The notes below the pieces were generated by a model, which worked only from the letters and a program-made list of their open reading frames with translations, was not told where the DNA came from and ran no database searches. This document shows positions 23,121 through 35,861 of a stretch of 64,000 nucleotides of DNA, in pieces. Positions within the stretch are counted from its first letter, which is position 1. The number at the start of each line of letters is the position of its first letter. The position numbers and the translations under genes are program-made. The stretch is from the NCBI GenBank assembly GCA_958450325.1, contig OY288243.1, positions 66,386,606-66,450,605 of the forward strand, written 5' to 3'. Source of the DNA: Agrostemma githago. Taxonomy: Eukaryota > Streptophyta > Magnoliopsida > Caryophyllales > Caryophyllaceae.

Positions 23121-24491
23121 TAACTAAACGACATTTGGTTGCTTTAGCTTAGTCTTTGAGACTTCGCAAGAAATGTGTTTATTATGTGCTCGTGTGACGA
23201 GTAGATACTAATTTGGTGAGTGTCACTAGAACGCTATCTAAGAATTGTTCATTTGCGGTTAATAAGCAAAAAGGGAAATTATTTAAGAGATGCGCATGAT
23301 GTGATAAGCGAATTGTTGTAAACAAGTTACAACTATTCATATTTCTAAATGGACAAGATGACATGAGATTGTAATCTCAGTATATTTTGTTTTGGATAAA
23401 AGTTGTATGTTGGAACGGTTCCAAAGGACAACTTTGTGACTAATATTATAACTAAAGTTAGTGTTCTATTGCTTTTGAAGAAAATAGACGTTTGGTTACG
23501 AATCAAACACGCACTCAACTTTTAAGTTTATGAAGCAATTTGTTGCTTATGAAACTAACAGTTTGCCTTAATTGAGAGAAGGTAGATTGATCATATGCTT
23601 GTAAATAACCGATACAAATGTTGTATGTCCCAAAATCTCCTCTACATAAAGATCATATTGTTATGATTGGTATAAGACGCATGGGCGAGTGGTCTTAGTA
23701 CTTTTAGAGGTGCTTGGTTTAGTGGGAGTTATTTCGATAATTGATATATGTATAACATATTGTCATTTGGTTAATGTTACCGAGTTTTGTCCCTAAATAA
23801 TTTACATTGATGAAATAGATCACTAAGTACGTGACTTAGTCTTGGAATTCTATCTGGATGATGTAATTATTTTGTCTCTAGTCAGGGTATTGTGTTGGGA
23901 CATTTGAATACCTTTAAATGACTAGTGTGTGAGTTGGTTGATGACTAAGTTCCTTGAGTCATAGGTATTGAGATACTAAACCAGGCACATGGGTGTATTT
24001 TGAGAACATGCATTAGACAGACCCGCCGAAAAGGATTTTACTAAGATTTTGCTTAGTGTCAGTGAAGTTCTTTGCAAGTTATGAACTTGTACGGTCTTTA
24101 GACCTGAGTCTTTGACTATTCTATACATGTGATGTGTATTCTTTGATACTATTCCTCGTCAGCTGTGAAAGGGAGCTATGGATGGTTATTGGGCATGCAT
24201 GGATCATGTGATAGGATGTTGTTAGACAAGAGGGGATTTGCTCTTCCTTTATTGAAAGGAATTTATTGTTTCTTGGCCACTCGAAGAGTGTGACTTATGC
24301 AAATGCGTGGCCGCGCTCAGATAGGATGATTGTCATCTATCTGCTCTTTTAACAAGTTAACTCAAAGATTCGAGTAAAAGATTGAGATATGTGAGGATGA
24401 CACATTTTCTTACCCCATTCTCAATTGGAGACAATAGTAGCAAAGACACTTATTAACGTCGTTCTTGAGAGGACATGTACAAGTGGGAGAC

Positions 24492-25172
24492 TGAAGGAGT
24501 TATGTCCACTGTCCTACAGATTTACCCGCTTAAGTCTATGTATCTGATATGCCTTGCTAGAGGTCGATGTCTAGTTGACATATAAATGGGTTATATGTCT
24601 GGTAGTCTTAAGTGGGCCCATTGGGTCACACACAATGTCTACGGGATATTATTAATATATCGGTATATTAATATATCGGGTCAGTAGTAATACGACTCAG
24701 TTGTGCTGTCGGGTTATGGTAATCAGAGTTATAGTAATAATCTAGTTATGGTAACTAGAGTTATTGTGATAATCTAATTATACCAATTAGAGTTATGGAA
24801 TAACTTCTAGGTTAAGTAGGTAATCTATCTCTCCTATATAAAGAGGTTCATATGATGAACCAGATATACAATTCAGAGTATTGATTCATATATTATTAGA
24901 GAGAGAATTTTGTGAGACCGTCTCACAAAACCCTTATACTAGCATATACACCGCAGTTCCGTACCTGTGTGGATACCAACGGAGGCATCACATCTGGGTT
25001 GCTTTATTCTGTCCGTGGGGAATTATATATACTTCTGGGTTATTATATTTCTTATTATTCTTATTAATACGCTCTTCCACTGACAATAAGGTATATTCGT
25101 TATTCCTCTATTGTTTGTCTTTTCAGTTAATACTTGTAACAGGTCATTGGCTTTAAGGGTTGTAACCCTACA
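24492..25172 (+). repeat. 3' LTR of the copia element
   Basis: 681 bp, TGAAGGAGTTATG to CCCTACA. It contains AT-rich repeats (TATTAATATATCGG twice) and several TTATGGTAAT-like units (24715-24800) that are absent from the deleted 5' LTR. Confidence 0.92.
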
Positions 25173-25295
25173 GTCCGTCACCCATAGCAAAACGAGGTTA
25201 ATGAAGGTGTAGTTTGTATTAAAATTAGATTATGTATAGTTTGGATTAATTTAAGAAGCACACGCATAGTTGGGATTATTCTCATGAAATAACCC

Positions 25296-25880
25296 TAAAT
25301 ATTATGCTTCAACTATATTTCATATCTATCAAATTCCTGTTTATTTGAATATTAGCTTAGAACTTGCACGACACATAAACCCTAATAAATCCAGCAAAAT
25401 CATCAATCATCAATCAAATTGAACATTGCTAATAAAATTAAGAAAATAATTAATCAAGCGTCCAACTAAAGAGGGTATCTTCTTCAAATCAGCGGCAACA
25501 TGGCCGAAGTTTCCGCCCAAACAAGCAAACAAATAAGCTGATTCGAATAACCTTAATCAATAAAAAGAAGTAACATACACACATAAATGAGTGAGGCGGT
25601 CGGACAGGAGTGACTAGCGGTAAGAAGTGGCGGCGTGGTGTAGAAGACGGTGATGGTGGTGGTGTGTAGGGCGGTGAAGTAGGGTGTGGGATGAAAAAGT
25701 GCGGCTCTTTCAATGAAAGGAAAACAAGATGTGTTTATATGAGATTTTATGTTTAGGTTTAGTAGTTAAGGAATGTGTTTTATTGTAATCATAGATTAGT
25801 GTCGATTACTAGAAGTGTATTAGCGTTGATTTCCATTTGTTGGCAGAAGTGGATCAATTACATGAGCAATCGTGGGTTAA
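25296..25880. other. Spacer, likely interior of an old CACTA element
   Basis: AT-rich. On the minus strand 25489-25713 is open but proline/serine-rich low-complexity sequence and is not counted as a gene. No other feature recognised. Confidence 0.45.
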
Positions 25881-25941
25881 ATATGTCAATTTTCCAATCA
25901 ACACAAAATAATCGCTGCGAAAAGGGATTTTCGTTGTAGTG
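25881..25941. mobile_element. CACTA-type transposon terminus (right end)
   Basis: Ends GGGATTTTCGTTGTAGTG; the complement is CACTACAACGAAAATCCC, the canonical En/Spm-like terminus. Just inside are AATCGCTGCGAAAAG motifs. The partner end may be the decayed sequence at 12331-12375. No transposase gene belonging to it was found. Confidence 0.7.
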
Positions 25942-26150
25942 ATCGAGCTCAAACTTCCCTCAATTAATCATATTATATTTTTCCTTAAACATGTCAACGA
26001 GGAAGCCATTGCCATGATAACCGGGGGAAGCACGTGTTAGAGCATTTTGTACAATCGTAGGACCGACTTCCTTTATTATTTCTCTCATGAACAATCGTGT
26101 ACAAACGATGTCCCTAACGTGTGTTCCTCTCTTCCGACATTTTCTTTATA
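25942..26150. other. Short unannotated spacer
   Basis: Nothing recognised between the CACTA terminus and the point (about 26151) where similarity to the Athila-type 3' region at 42720 begins. Confidence 0.6.
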
Positions 26151-26988
26151 ATGGTTCACTTATTCCACTCCGTTTAACGCCCCGTAGTATCCCTTTAGAA
26201 GATTAGGAGAACCTAGCTAAGTTATCGACATCTCTGTTGCTTCAATGTCATACTGTTAGACTTTGGTCCTTGTCTACATGGGTGATTATCTTGGAAAGTT
26301 TATTACTGTTTTAAGTACGTTTTCGGTGTCTTTCCCCGCCGTCTCGATGAGGGGTTCGGTGTTTTATTTTTGCTTTGGATGCGTCTATTCTTTCGTGTTA
26401 TGTGTTTTTGTGTGTTTAGTCGCATCCACCATTTTGAGCAAGCCCCAACTTGCCTTGCATGAGAGTACCTTACCTCATAGGTATTCCGATGTGAGTTGAA
26501 GGGACAGAGCGGGCTCGTTAATTGCCCCGTATCGGCTTAGCGTAGTCTAGCTAGTAGTAGTAATATGTAATTTCTTTTTGGGTCTTTGCTCGAGGACGAG
26601 CAACGGTTTAGTGTGGGGGAATTGTTGTGTATCAAATTTGGAAAATTTTTCCTCCCATTTAATCCCGTTTTTCCTCCGTTTTGCGAGAATAAAGTGCGAT
26701 TATCGCCGTATTTTGAGTATTTCTCGCATTAGCGTCTCTCTTTTGCATTTTACGTGTTTTTGGTAGTTTTCTGTCTATTTTGATAGGATTTTCGACCATA
26801 AACGTGTCCGAGTTTCTATGAGCATGAAAGATAGGGATACCGTCCGAAAAGCAAAGCACTCAACTTAAAATCCAAAGTCCAAACCCAAGAGTTGAAACCT
26901 TGAGCGAAAAGGAAAAACTATAGTCCATTGGGCATCTTCACCGGAGAGGTCGAACTTCAAATGAATATATCTAGATTTCTAGACATCG

Positions 26989-29900
26989 TGTAATCCCCTG
27001 GGAATTCTAACGCAATACAGTGGCGGAAACACTGTAGAAGTGGGATTATAACACACTGTAGCTATTTCTTGATTAAATAAAAATGGTAAGTCAATACATA
27101 AGCCATAAAAAAAATGGCTACAAAATAAATAAAATCCATAAAAAGGGTTTTAACAATCCATAATACAGTGATCTGATTAAAACAAGCAGGATCCATAACT
27201 GCTCGCTAGCCCACCCGAAGGAAAACACATATACCTGCCATGTTAAAAACATAACAGCCACAATCAGTGGGGAGCAACGTCAACGTTCTCCCAGCCGTAT
27301 AACAGGATTATAAAACTGTAATTACTATTATAGAAAAATAGTAAAAATGGAAAACAGTAAAAGACATTATAATAAAAATAAACTTTAAGTGAAAAACTTC
27401 ACATATCAAAACAATATAATAAAAATGAGTTTTCCGAAGAAAACATAAAACATTTGCCAACCTGCAACCAAATTATATCAATAATAATAAAAATATTCAA
27501 AATGGCATTATGGATAGGAGTAGTGTAGACGGTTAGACTTTTACTAGGAGAATACTAAAAACTAGCTTCGAGAACTTAGTTCAAACAAATCAAACTTCGG
27601 TCTCTAACTAGGCTACTCAACTATAATAGAGCGGCGACTTATAAATGCGTGGCCCTAGTTTAAGATAATGCACACCCCTCCTGGGATTACCTGTCACCCA
27701 GTTCAACTTATGACGGCGACTCACTGCGAGGCCTAAGCTTCAGGTCAAAAAGTACAAAACTCCCGGGATACCTGTCACCCGGTTCAACAACCAATGTACC
27801 GATTCCTGATACACTAGCCTTATAGTTGATGGCAAAACCGTAAACCCCAGAATATATTACTCTAACCTCACACTTGTCCTTATTCCATAACTCCAAAACA
27901 AAGCCATTATCGATATTCAAAAGATATAATCAATATAAATAATATGAGGATAAAAGAAGTAAACATTTATATTCTAAAAGAGGAAACTTTCTATTTTAGG
28001 AAACTTCTATTTTTAGAAACTTTACTAAAAATAGCATTATATCAAAATAGTGAAAATATTAGTTCATACTAATACCACATTTTTAGTAAACGATATAGAT
28101 TTATAAAACTAATACTTTCGGCCTTAACGATATTAATTATTAAAGTAAGAACATTTGAGTTTATGAAGTTATTGAAATATCGTACAAGTGTATAAAATGA
28201 TTTTAAAATGTCTTAAAATTTTTAATAATACTAATCAGGGTGTTTTCAAAATTTATAAAGCTAAAATTCTCTACTTATTATTAGTTACGACAATACAATT
28301 ACAAATAGGATTTTACGGCAAATGTCAAATTAAATCTTTTAACTTCTTTTATTTAATTAAATCATTGAATATATTTAGAATATGTTAAGGGATGATTTAA
28401 CTCTTAATGTTTCAGATTTAAATATTTTCAAAATAGCTGGAAAAATAAATCGTTTAGGTAAGACGAAGCATTTTAACGATAAATCGTAATTTGTCCAAAA
28501 ATCAATACTTATTAATTAAAGACTTTAATAAATAGTACAAAAATTACGTAAAATAGTTAAAATATATTTATGGACATTCTGTCTAGAAAAGAAAATTTTC
28601 CAGAATCCTAAAACTCGGTTTTTAAAGCGTTTTCTCGTTAATCGTCTAATCTCGACAATAACGATTAATAAAAATAGTAATTACAAAACGATTTAAGTAT
28701 TAATATCCAAAAATTATTATTAAGATTAAAAACCATGATTTTTCAGAAAATACTATTTTTCCATATTTCTAAAAATTCCAGCTTTAATAAATCCCATCAA
28801 AACCGTCTTTAAAACCCGTTTTCACAATTAACGATTCCATTAATAAAACTTATCGTTCCTAACATTTTATTAAAGCACTAAGAATCCTAAAAATACATTT
28901 TATTAAGAAACCATCAGAATCATAATTTTTCCAGATTTAAACCAAAGACCAGAAATCGAGAATTTAAACGACAAACACGGTTTTAACGATAAACGATGAT
29001 TTAAAGTGATTAATTAATTCATCCACTTAGCAATTCCAAATAAATTACGAAAAACTTCATAAAATTCTATTTCATCAGAAAGTTTCACACGTCAAAAATA
29101 AGATTAAAATAAAATGTTTAAGTACTAGAACTAAAAATTGGCTTTTAATCGTTTTTGTCCGTAAACGGAAATAATTCAATAATCGATAACTAAAATATCA
29201 GAAAAATACTAAATTATTAAAAATCACCAAAAACATTATTTTTACAGAATATAAATATATATTACATGTTTAGGCCGAATATTACGATTTTAAAAATTAA
29301 TATGACGATAATCGTTAATCTCGTAAAAGCGATAAAAATATCGAAACATGCAAATTTTCAACTTTTAAAAATTTTCCAGATTATATGACATACATATATT
29401 ATCAAAAATGAAATATAAAAATTATACATGCAAATACACAATTAAAATCATGAAATACCGAGTAACATCAACGTTACCTCTAACCCAAATTCGAGTCGAT
29501 TATAAATTCTTCGGCTTCGGGATCATAAAAAAATCCTTGAACACAAGAAAAGCATGGTGGAAAAATACCATGAGAAAACTAAGAAAATCAAGGAAAATAA
29601 CGATCGAAAACAACATCGATTATTACCTTAACGAAGGGATCGGAATGACGATTATTTAGGAGATGAAAACGAGACGATCGAGACTCGATTTGAGACAAAT
29701 TTTGGGTAGAAAAGCTGCTGGAAAATCTCAGCCACGAGAGAAAAAGGGAGGAAATGTTGTTTAAAGAAAGTGGATGGTTTTGATGATAAGTATTTCATAA
29801 ATGATAAGTAAATTTTGATAAGTAAATTTTGATGAAAACTATGTCATAATACATGCACAAATCAGCCAAAATGAGAGAGGAAGGGAGTGTGAAGAGTTTG

Positions 29901-30495
29901 TGTTTAAGGCCAAAAATAAATGGGTGAGAAAAAGAAAATATCTAAGGCTTAAACATCATAAAATGAAATGTATACAAAGTTGTAGTGTAAAAATGTGACA
30001 TGGGTGTGTCACGGTCCAAAACATGGGAAAGTGTCCCAAATAATTTCTAAGTTGATAAAAAGATGAATCGTAAAATTGTTAAAGGTATTTCAAATCAGTT
30101 CAAGTAAACCGCGCGTTGGAAAATAATTATTTACGAAACTTCGTAATAAAATCATTAAAGGTCAAATATTCTTAAATAAAAATATTTCTTAGTTGGAAAT
30201 ATCATATAAACGTGTTTTGATATTTAGGAAAAATAAATAACTGAATTCCAAGCTTAAAACGTTAGTTCGTAGAAAAATAGAACTTCACGCGCAAAAATAA
30301 ATAGTTTACAATGAAAATCAAATAAATAGGTTTACAAGAATTAAAATCTTTTAAAATAAAAATAAATATTATTTGACTCAAAAAAAATAATAAGAATTCA
30401 GAAAGATGAAGGAAATAGAAGACGAAATTGACATAGAGTCATGACGGAGTCACAACAGAATAATTAACGGCACTAGGAAAATAGTAGGTGTTACA
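26989..30495 (-). mobile_element. Solo LTR, Ty3/gypsy-like, inverted, in LTR A
   Basis: Starts TGTAATCCCCTGGG and ends GGTGTTACA on the plus strand, flanked by CATCG at 26984-26988 and 30496-30500. Read on the minus strand it matches the 3' part of the element at 32773-35609 (for example CTACAGTGTTTCCGCCACTG and GGTGTTTT-free U5 sequence near the end). No PBS, ORF or second LTR is present, hence a solo LTR. The 5' halves of the two copies have diverged strongly. Confidence 0.82.
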
Positions 30496-30612
30496 CATCG
30501 GATCGAAGCGATTCATGTTGGAGGTGAAAGCTTATCTTCTTAGCTTTCTAATGACATATCACACGCCCCAATCGGAGTTCAAACGAGAGAGTTATGGCCC
30601 TATAAAGTCATA

Positions 30613-30890
30613 GGGCGAAATTTCACCCGATGAGAATTTGACCGGGCGAAATTTCGCCAGACAGTGTTCCTCCCCGGATTGCCATTTCGGACAAAAAAGT
30701 TCACAGGCGAAATTTCACCCTACGAGATTTTGACCGGGCGAAATTTTACCCTACGAAATTTTGACCGGGCGAAATTTCACTCTACGAGATTTTGACCGGG
30801 CGAAATTTCACCCTTCGAGATTTTAACCGGGCGAAATTTCACCCTTCGAGATTTTGACCAGAAGAAACTTCGCCCGACGGTATTTTGGCC
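30613..30890. repeat. Palindromic minisatellite in LTR A
   Basis: About eight imperfect units of roughly 31 bp built around GGGCGAAATTTCACCC followed by TACGAGATTTTGACC. The core is a palindrome (perfect when written GGGTGAAATTTCACCC). LTR B has the matching array at 43670-43915. Confidence 0.9.
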
Positions 30891-32141
30891 ATATTGGAGA
30901 GAATCTGCAGGGCAAAAATTCACCCTATGAAGACTCAAAGGACAAAGTCTCACCCAAAGAGTAGAAATCTCATTAATGGGCAAGGATTGGATTATGGACT
31001 TTAAGATTGTGTGACCCATTAAGGACTTATTATCTATAGTAACCTTAGGTTTTCATTTCATTTTGTGCCTTAAGTGTGCCTCCTTAGGTTAGGGTAGTTT
31101 TTGTAGGCCTCCATTAGTAGATCATTCCTGTAATATTTCTATTAATTCTCTACAAATCTAGTAGTTTAGATAGTAGTAGTAAATCTCCGTAGTTTTCTTC
31201 ATCAATTCTCTAGATCTACATTCAAGTTTGTAGAATTCAAGTTTTATTTGAAGATTTTTGGGGTTTATCAAGGGATTGGTGACAAATCTCTTTATTCTCA
31301 TTATCAAGATTCAACCTTTATTTATGCAATCTTCTTATTTATTGTAGATCTTCATTATTGGTATATTTCTCTTTCACTCTCTAATCTCTAGAATTTATTT
31401 ATGTTGTTCTAGATTATTCTCTAGTTTATTTTGTTAGATCGTAATTTTCTTGTTGTTTTGTTGTTATTTTCTTTAGATTTAGTTAACATGCATGTTTTAG
31501 TCGTTTTCTCCTTTGTTAATGTTTTGTTGTTTTCCATTATGAGTAGTGAGTAGATTTCTTGTTGGGGAGTTTAGGGATGAGGACTTGGATTATTTGAATC
31601 GAGGGATGTTGGTGGGTTGCTTGCTTGTTGATTTATCAAGTTTGAGGTTTTTGTGTCTTTGTTGACTTAGACAGCAGCTAGATCGACCTTGACTCACTCC
31701 TATCAATATGGGGAAACTCGGGGTAGGAGTTACCTTGACTTGAGACTTACCCTTTTTCGCCGCGAAAGCGGGTTTTTAGGTGGGTTGGGTGAAGAAACCG
31801 AAAGGTGACATTCTCCCTTTATCAACGTTGTGACTAAACCTGATTCCGAGATTCTTAGACCCCAATTTCCGAATCCCGACTTCCCCCTAACACCTTTTCC
31901 TTAATTGATCATCTCTAGTTATTTATTGCGTTTTAGTATGGACTCGACCCTTAAACCCCCCCCCCCCCCCCTTTTTTAGACCCCAAAAACGCTTCTCTTA
32001 CTCAATTGCACTTCGTTCCCTGTGGACCGACCTCGACTTACCACGAATACTTGTTTGTTTTTGTGTTATCTCGAGTCTTACAAATATCGTTTGATCCCCC
32101 GTCCTTCGTTAACAACCAATCCGATTGGGAGGCGATCAAAA

Positions 32142-32159
32142 TGGCGCCGCTGCCGGGGA
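32142..32159 (+). promoter_or_regulatory. Primer binding site, Athila type
   Basis: TGGCGCCGCTGCCGGGGA, three bases downstream of LTR A. It differs by one base from the usual Athila PBS, assigned to tRNA-Asp in that lineage. Confidence 0.85.
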
Positions 32160-32392
32160 GCGGCGATAGTTAATTGAGTTTTAGTCATTGCGTTTGGGTA
32201 AAAATAAAAAATAAAATGAAAAAAATTTAAAAAAATCAAAACAAAACAAAACAAAAAAAATCAAAAACAAAAACAAAAAACAAAAATAAAACAAAAATAA
32301 AAAAAGTTAGTCTTTTTATTTGCTTCTTGGTGATCATATTGCTTGCCTCTTGCATTCATCTCATTTGTTGGCCAACCCCTTTTCTGTCTCTC
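32160..32392 (+). other. A-rich retroelement leader
   Basis: The segment between PBS and gag is almost only A with scattered C and T (AAAACAAAACAAAAC runs at 32230-32310). This is a typical untranslated leader of Athila-like elements. No ORF. Confidence 0.6.
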
Positions 32393-32772
32393 ATGATGAC
32401 CTTAGCCGACCATAGTAGACTCTATGACCATATGGTTACCTCACCTATTACCATTAGAGATGAGGATAGAGTGAAATTTGAAGTGGATCAAGTATTTATC
32501 ACGATGCTTCAAACAAATATGTTTTGGGGATTACCAAATGAAAATGTGCTTGACCACCTTTCGGAATTTCATACAAATTGTTTAGTTGCGAGGAAGAATG
32601 GTTTGCCAATCAACAACTTTAAACTCTTAGTTTGTTCTTTCACCCTTGGAGGTAAAGCCAAGAGATGGCTACGTTCTTATCCACCTAACACATTTTGTAC
32701 TTGGGATGAACTTGTTCAAGCCTTTCTAAACCACTTCTTCCCACATCACAAGACCAATAAACTTAGACGAGA

Positions 32773-35609
32773 TGTAACACCCCTAATTTTTATAAATTAA
32801 ATTTGTATCCATATTTTTATTTGGTTTGCGATTTAACTTGTAATCCTTCATTTTAAATCTTATCGGATTTACTTTGACTTCGTCTTAAACCCCTAAAATC
32901 TTTATTTTAGCTCGAATTTCTATTTCCAACTCGAAACTCGTTAAAACGTTTTTATTATTTCTTCGAGAAATTATTTTATTAAACTTTCATTGAAAAATTA
33001 TCATTTTGCTTTCGATAAATCGATTTAATTCATTTTCGTTGAAAACTATTTATTCGTCGAGAAACTCAATTTCCTTACAAACAATTATTTAAATTCGAGA
33101 TTGACCCATTTGTTTTCTCGAGTAAACTAATTATTTTTATCAACTTTAAACCTGACCCTAATATTTAATGTTACGACAAAATAATATTTTAGCCCATCTC
33201 GAAGTTTGGGTCTAATTCTTTCCTTATGCGATTTTAACCCGATTAATTCGTAAACAGATTATTTATTTTTACTAATGATTTTCGATCAAACCGTAAATCA
33301 TTTCCTGACCCAAATCGAGTCTGTTACCTTGTCACTAACTAGATGAGTCACTAAGATATTTTATTTATATTGAGCACATGTTTTATTTATTTATTCATTC
33401 ATTCATTCTAATTCTATTCTACAACTCCAATTTTGGTTGTTTTACGTTACTTCTCCAACTCTTTCTTTTCATACTCCCTCTCCAATTCTATTAGTTCTAT
33501 CATTACGTAAAACTCATACTCCTCCAATTCCGTTTAATTATGTTATTGCTGCTCAGCCTGTTACGTATCTCTTCTCCTTCTTTCATTCTAATCCGAGGGT
33601 AATTTAATAACTCTTATTCTCCATCTCGTTTCCCTCGTTCTAATCCCTTCTTATGTGGTTCTAATACCATATGTTTTAATTTTTCGTAGGCTATCGTGCT
33701 AGATCCAATGAAGACGGTTATTTTATTAAATTTGAATCTCGATGAACGTAACACATGATGGCATGACTCGGTATTGCATGATATATATGTTGTAGTTGCT
33801 TGTAGTATCGTTTTAAATTGAATTTTATAAATATGTTTACTATATTATTATGATGATATGTTTCAATCTTCTAAAAATTATTATAGGGACGAGACTTAAA
33901 CGTATGAATAAGAATTAATTTCTTAATTTTTCTGATTTTTAATACTATGAATTATCAAATTGAAAGTTTTATTGTTTTTAAGTAAAGTTACAGCATGTTT
34001 TCGAATCTGTTACTACTTTTGTAGGATTTTTACTCCTGTTTACAGATCTTATTTTCAAAAGGTTTGAAAAGAGACTACGGTTTATTTTAAGTCTATTATA
34101 CGTTATTAAATTTCATAAATTATTTCCAAGTAGTTTCGTCACAACAAATCGTTTATGAAACTGTGACAGATTAGTTCGCGAATCTGTCAGTTGTTGTAAA
34201 ATCTAATTTAAAACCTATGATAAACTTTGAATTTAATTTTGGTAATTTACGTACATTAACTTTAAAGAGTCTAGATAATGTTTCTAATTGGATTTGTTTT
34301 AAAATAAAATTTTAAACGTCTTTTATTAAAGAAATACTATCGGGTGTCGGATTCTGTCAGTTTACAAAAATACGAATAAAAACCGCTCTTAAGTTAATAA
34401 TTTCGATTTTCTTCAGAAACAAAAGTTGTAGTTAAGCTTTTATAGTTTTCAACCTCACTGATCTTATATCGTTTTGATTTTTAATGATTTAATTATGAAT
34501 TTTATAGTAAGACAGTGCAAATCTGAAAAATCTGCAAATTTGTAATTTATTACTTTTAATTACTTAAACTCCAACCTTTTGAGAAATAATTATGATTTTT
34601 ACTTTCCTTCACTTTTAATAATTAGTTATACATTTATCTAAATGTTTATGTCTCAAGGCCTAATATTAAATATTTTATATAACTCATATGTTAAATGATT
34701 TCTAATTATAATAATACCTATTTTGGAAAGTTACTATTTGAATAAAGTTTCTATATTTGGAAGGTTACTATTTTGGGAATATTTAAGATATCTTCGGATA
34801 AAATATTTATTGGTTTGAATATGGAATAATGTTGGAAATGAGAATGTACAGTATATAAGTCTAGGATATGTTGGTTGTTATCATCAGCTATATGGTCAGT
34901 GTATTTGCGTCAGGGATACATTGATTGTCGAACTGGGTATCGTTTATGCTCAGGAGTCATGCACATGTACTTAGGCTAGGACCTCGCTGAACGCAGTCTT
35001 ATTATAGTTTGAGTTGTCTGGTGAGAGGGCTTAGAAGTCGCTTCGTGGGCACTGAGTTCCTTAACCAGTGAGGCTTAGGGGTCTCTTCGTGGGCACTAAG
35101 TTACACTTTGGTGTTGTTTTGACATATCTCTAGTAGTAAAAGCTATACTGATCATCGGTTTTATATTCCATTATTCGTTTTGACGCCGTCAGGCTGCTGA
35201 ATTATTTTCTAGTTTTGAATCTATTTTGATACATATAATGTTTTGGGTTTTAATTTATTTTCATATATTATGCTTCTATTGCCTATATATTATGTAATAT
35301 GGCTGGGAGAACTGCCTGAGTTGCTCCCCACTGAATTGTGGCTGTTATGTTTATAACATGACAGGTATTCTGTGTTCCGGGGTTTGGTGTGCGCTAACGA
35401 GTGGCATGGATCCTACTCTGTTTTAATTATGTTTTTTTTATGAATTGTTAAACCCATTTGAAGGATTTTTATTTTTAGCCCTTTTGTAAAAAGTGGCCTT
35501 TGTATTGACTGACCGTTCTTTTTGTAATATATAGAACATCAGTGTGTATTAATCCCAAATCTACAGTGTTTCCGCCACTGTATTGCGTTAGAATTTATAG
35601 GGGATTACA
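32773..35609 (+). mobile_element. Solo LTR, Ty3/gypsy-like, in gag
   Basis: 2,837 bp from TGTAACACCCCTAATT to ATAGGGGATTACA, flanked by CGAGA (32768-32772 and 35610-35614). It contains a TATATAAG box near 34852 and the direct repeat CTTCGTGGGCACT at about 35041 and 35084. Same family as 26989-30495, opposite orientation. Inserted inside gag. Confidence 0.85.
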
Positions 35610-35861
35610 CGAGAGATCTTTACCTTTGAACAAGGTGAGTTTGAGTGTTTAAGTGATGCTTGGGAGAGATTTCGAGATTTGTTGACATATTGCCCACGCC
35701 ATGGGATTCCGATTTGGCTAACCACCACAATATTCTTTGACAACTTGCTTGAACATGTTAGAGACTTGATTCATATTTCGGCCGGTGGTAACTTTTATGA
35801 ATTAGGTGATGATGAGGCGAGATTATTGCTTGAGAAAGTGGCTAGAACCGATGCCTGTGAG

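Larger units (their letters stand above)
18436..25172 (+). mobile_element. Decayed Ty1/copia LTR retrotransposon
   Basis: Two LTRs (TGAAGGAGTT...CCCTACA) enclose 5.65 kb. A perfect 5-bp duplication, GTCCG, flanks the element at 18431-18435 and 25173-25177. The primer binding site TGGTATCAGAGCC (18842-18854) matches initiator-Met tRNA, as in many copia elements. A purine-rich tract (AAGTGGGAGA, 24481-24490) precedes the 3' LTR. No ORF above about 80 residues survives inside; only scraps of RT are readable. Confidence 0.9.
18044..25295. mobile_element. Small Mutator-like element split by a copia element
   Basis: The outer ends are inverted for about 110 bp: GGGTTATTTCATGGGAATAA at 18044 and its mirror ending GAAATAACCC at 25295. 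The flanks AAAATATTA and TAAATATTA match in 8 of 9 bases. Without the copia insertion (18436-25172) the element is only about 515 bp, a MITE-sized Mutator derivative with no coding capacity. Confidence 0.85.
26623..32138 (+). repeat. Athila-type LTR A (contains a solo LTR)
   Basis: Starts near TGTTGTGTATCAAATTTGG, right after the tract GTGTGGGGGAATT, and ends GGCGATCA, three bases before the PBS. About 2.0 kb after removal of the 3.5-kb solo LTR. It is highly similar along its length to LTR B at 43193-45143. A C16 run at 31956-31971 corresponds to C6 in LTR B. The exact first base is uncertain by a few nucleotides. Confidence 0.85.

Noticed and set aside
25489..25713. Proline/serine-rich minus-strand frame
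   Set aside because: Low complexity, no domain, no splice context that I can defend.
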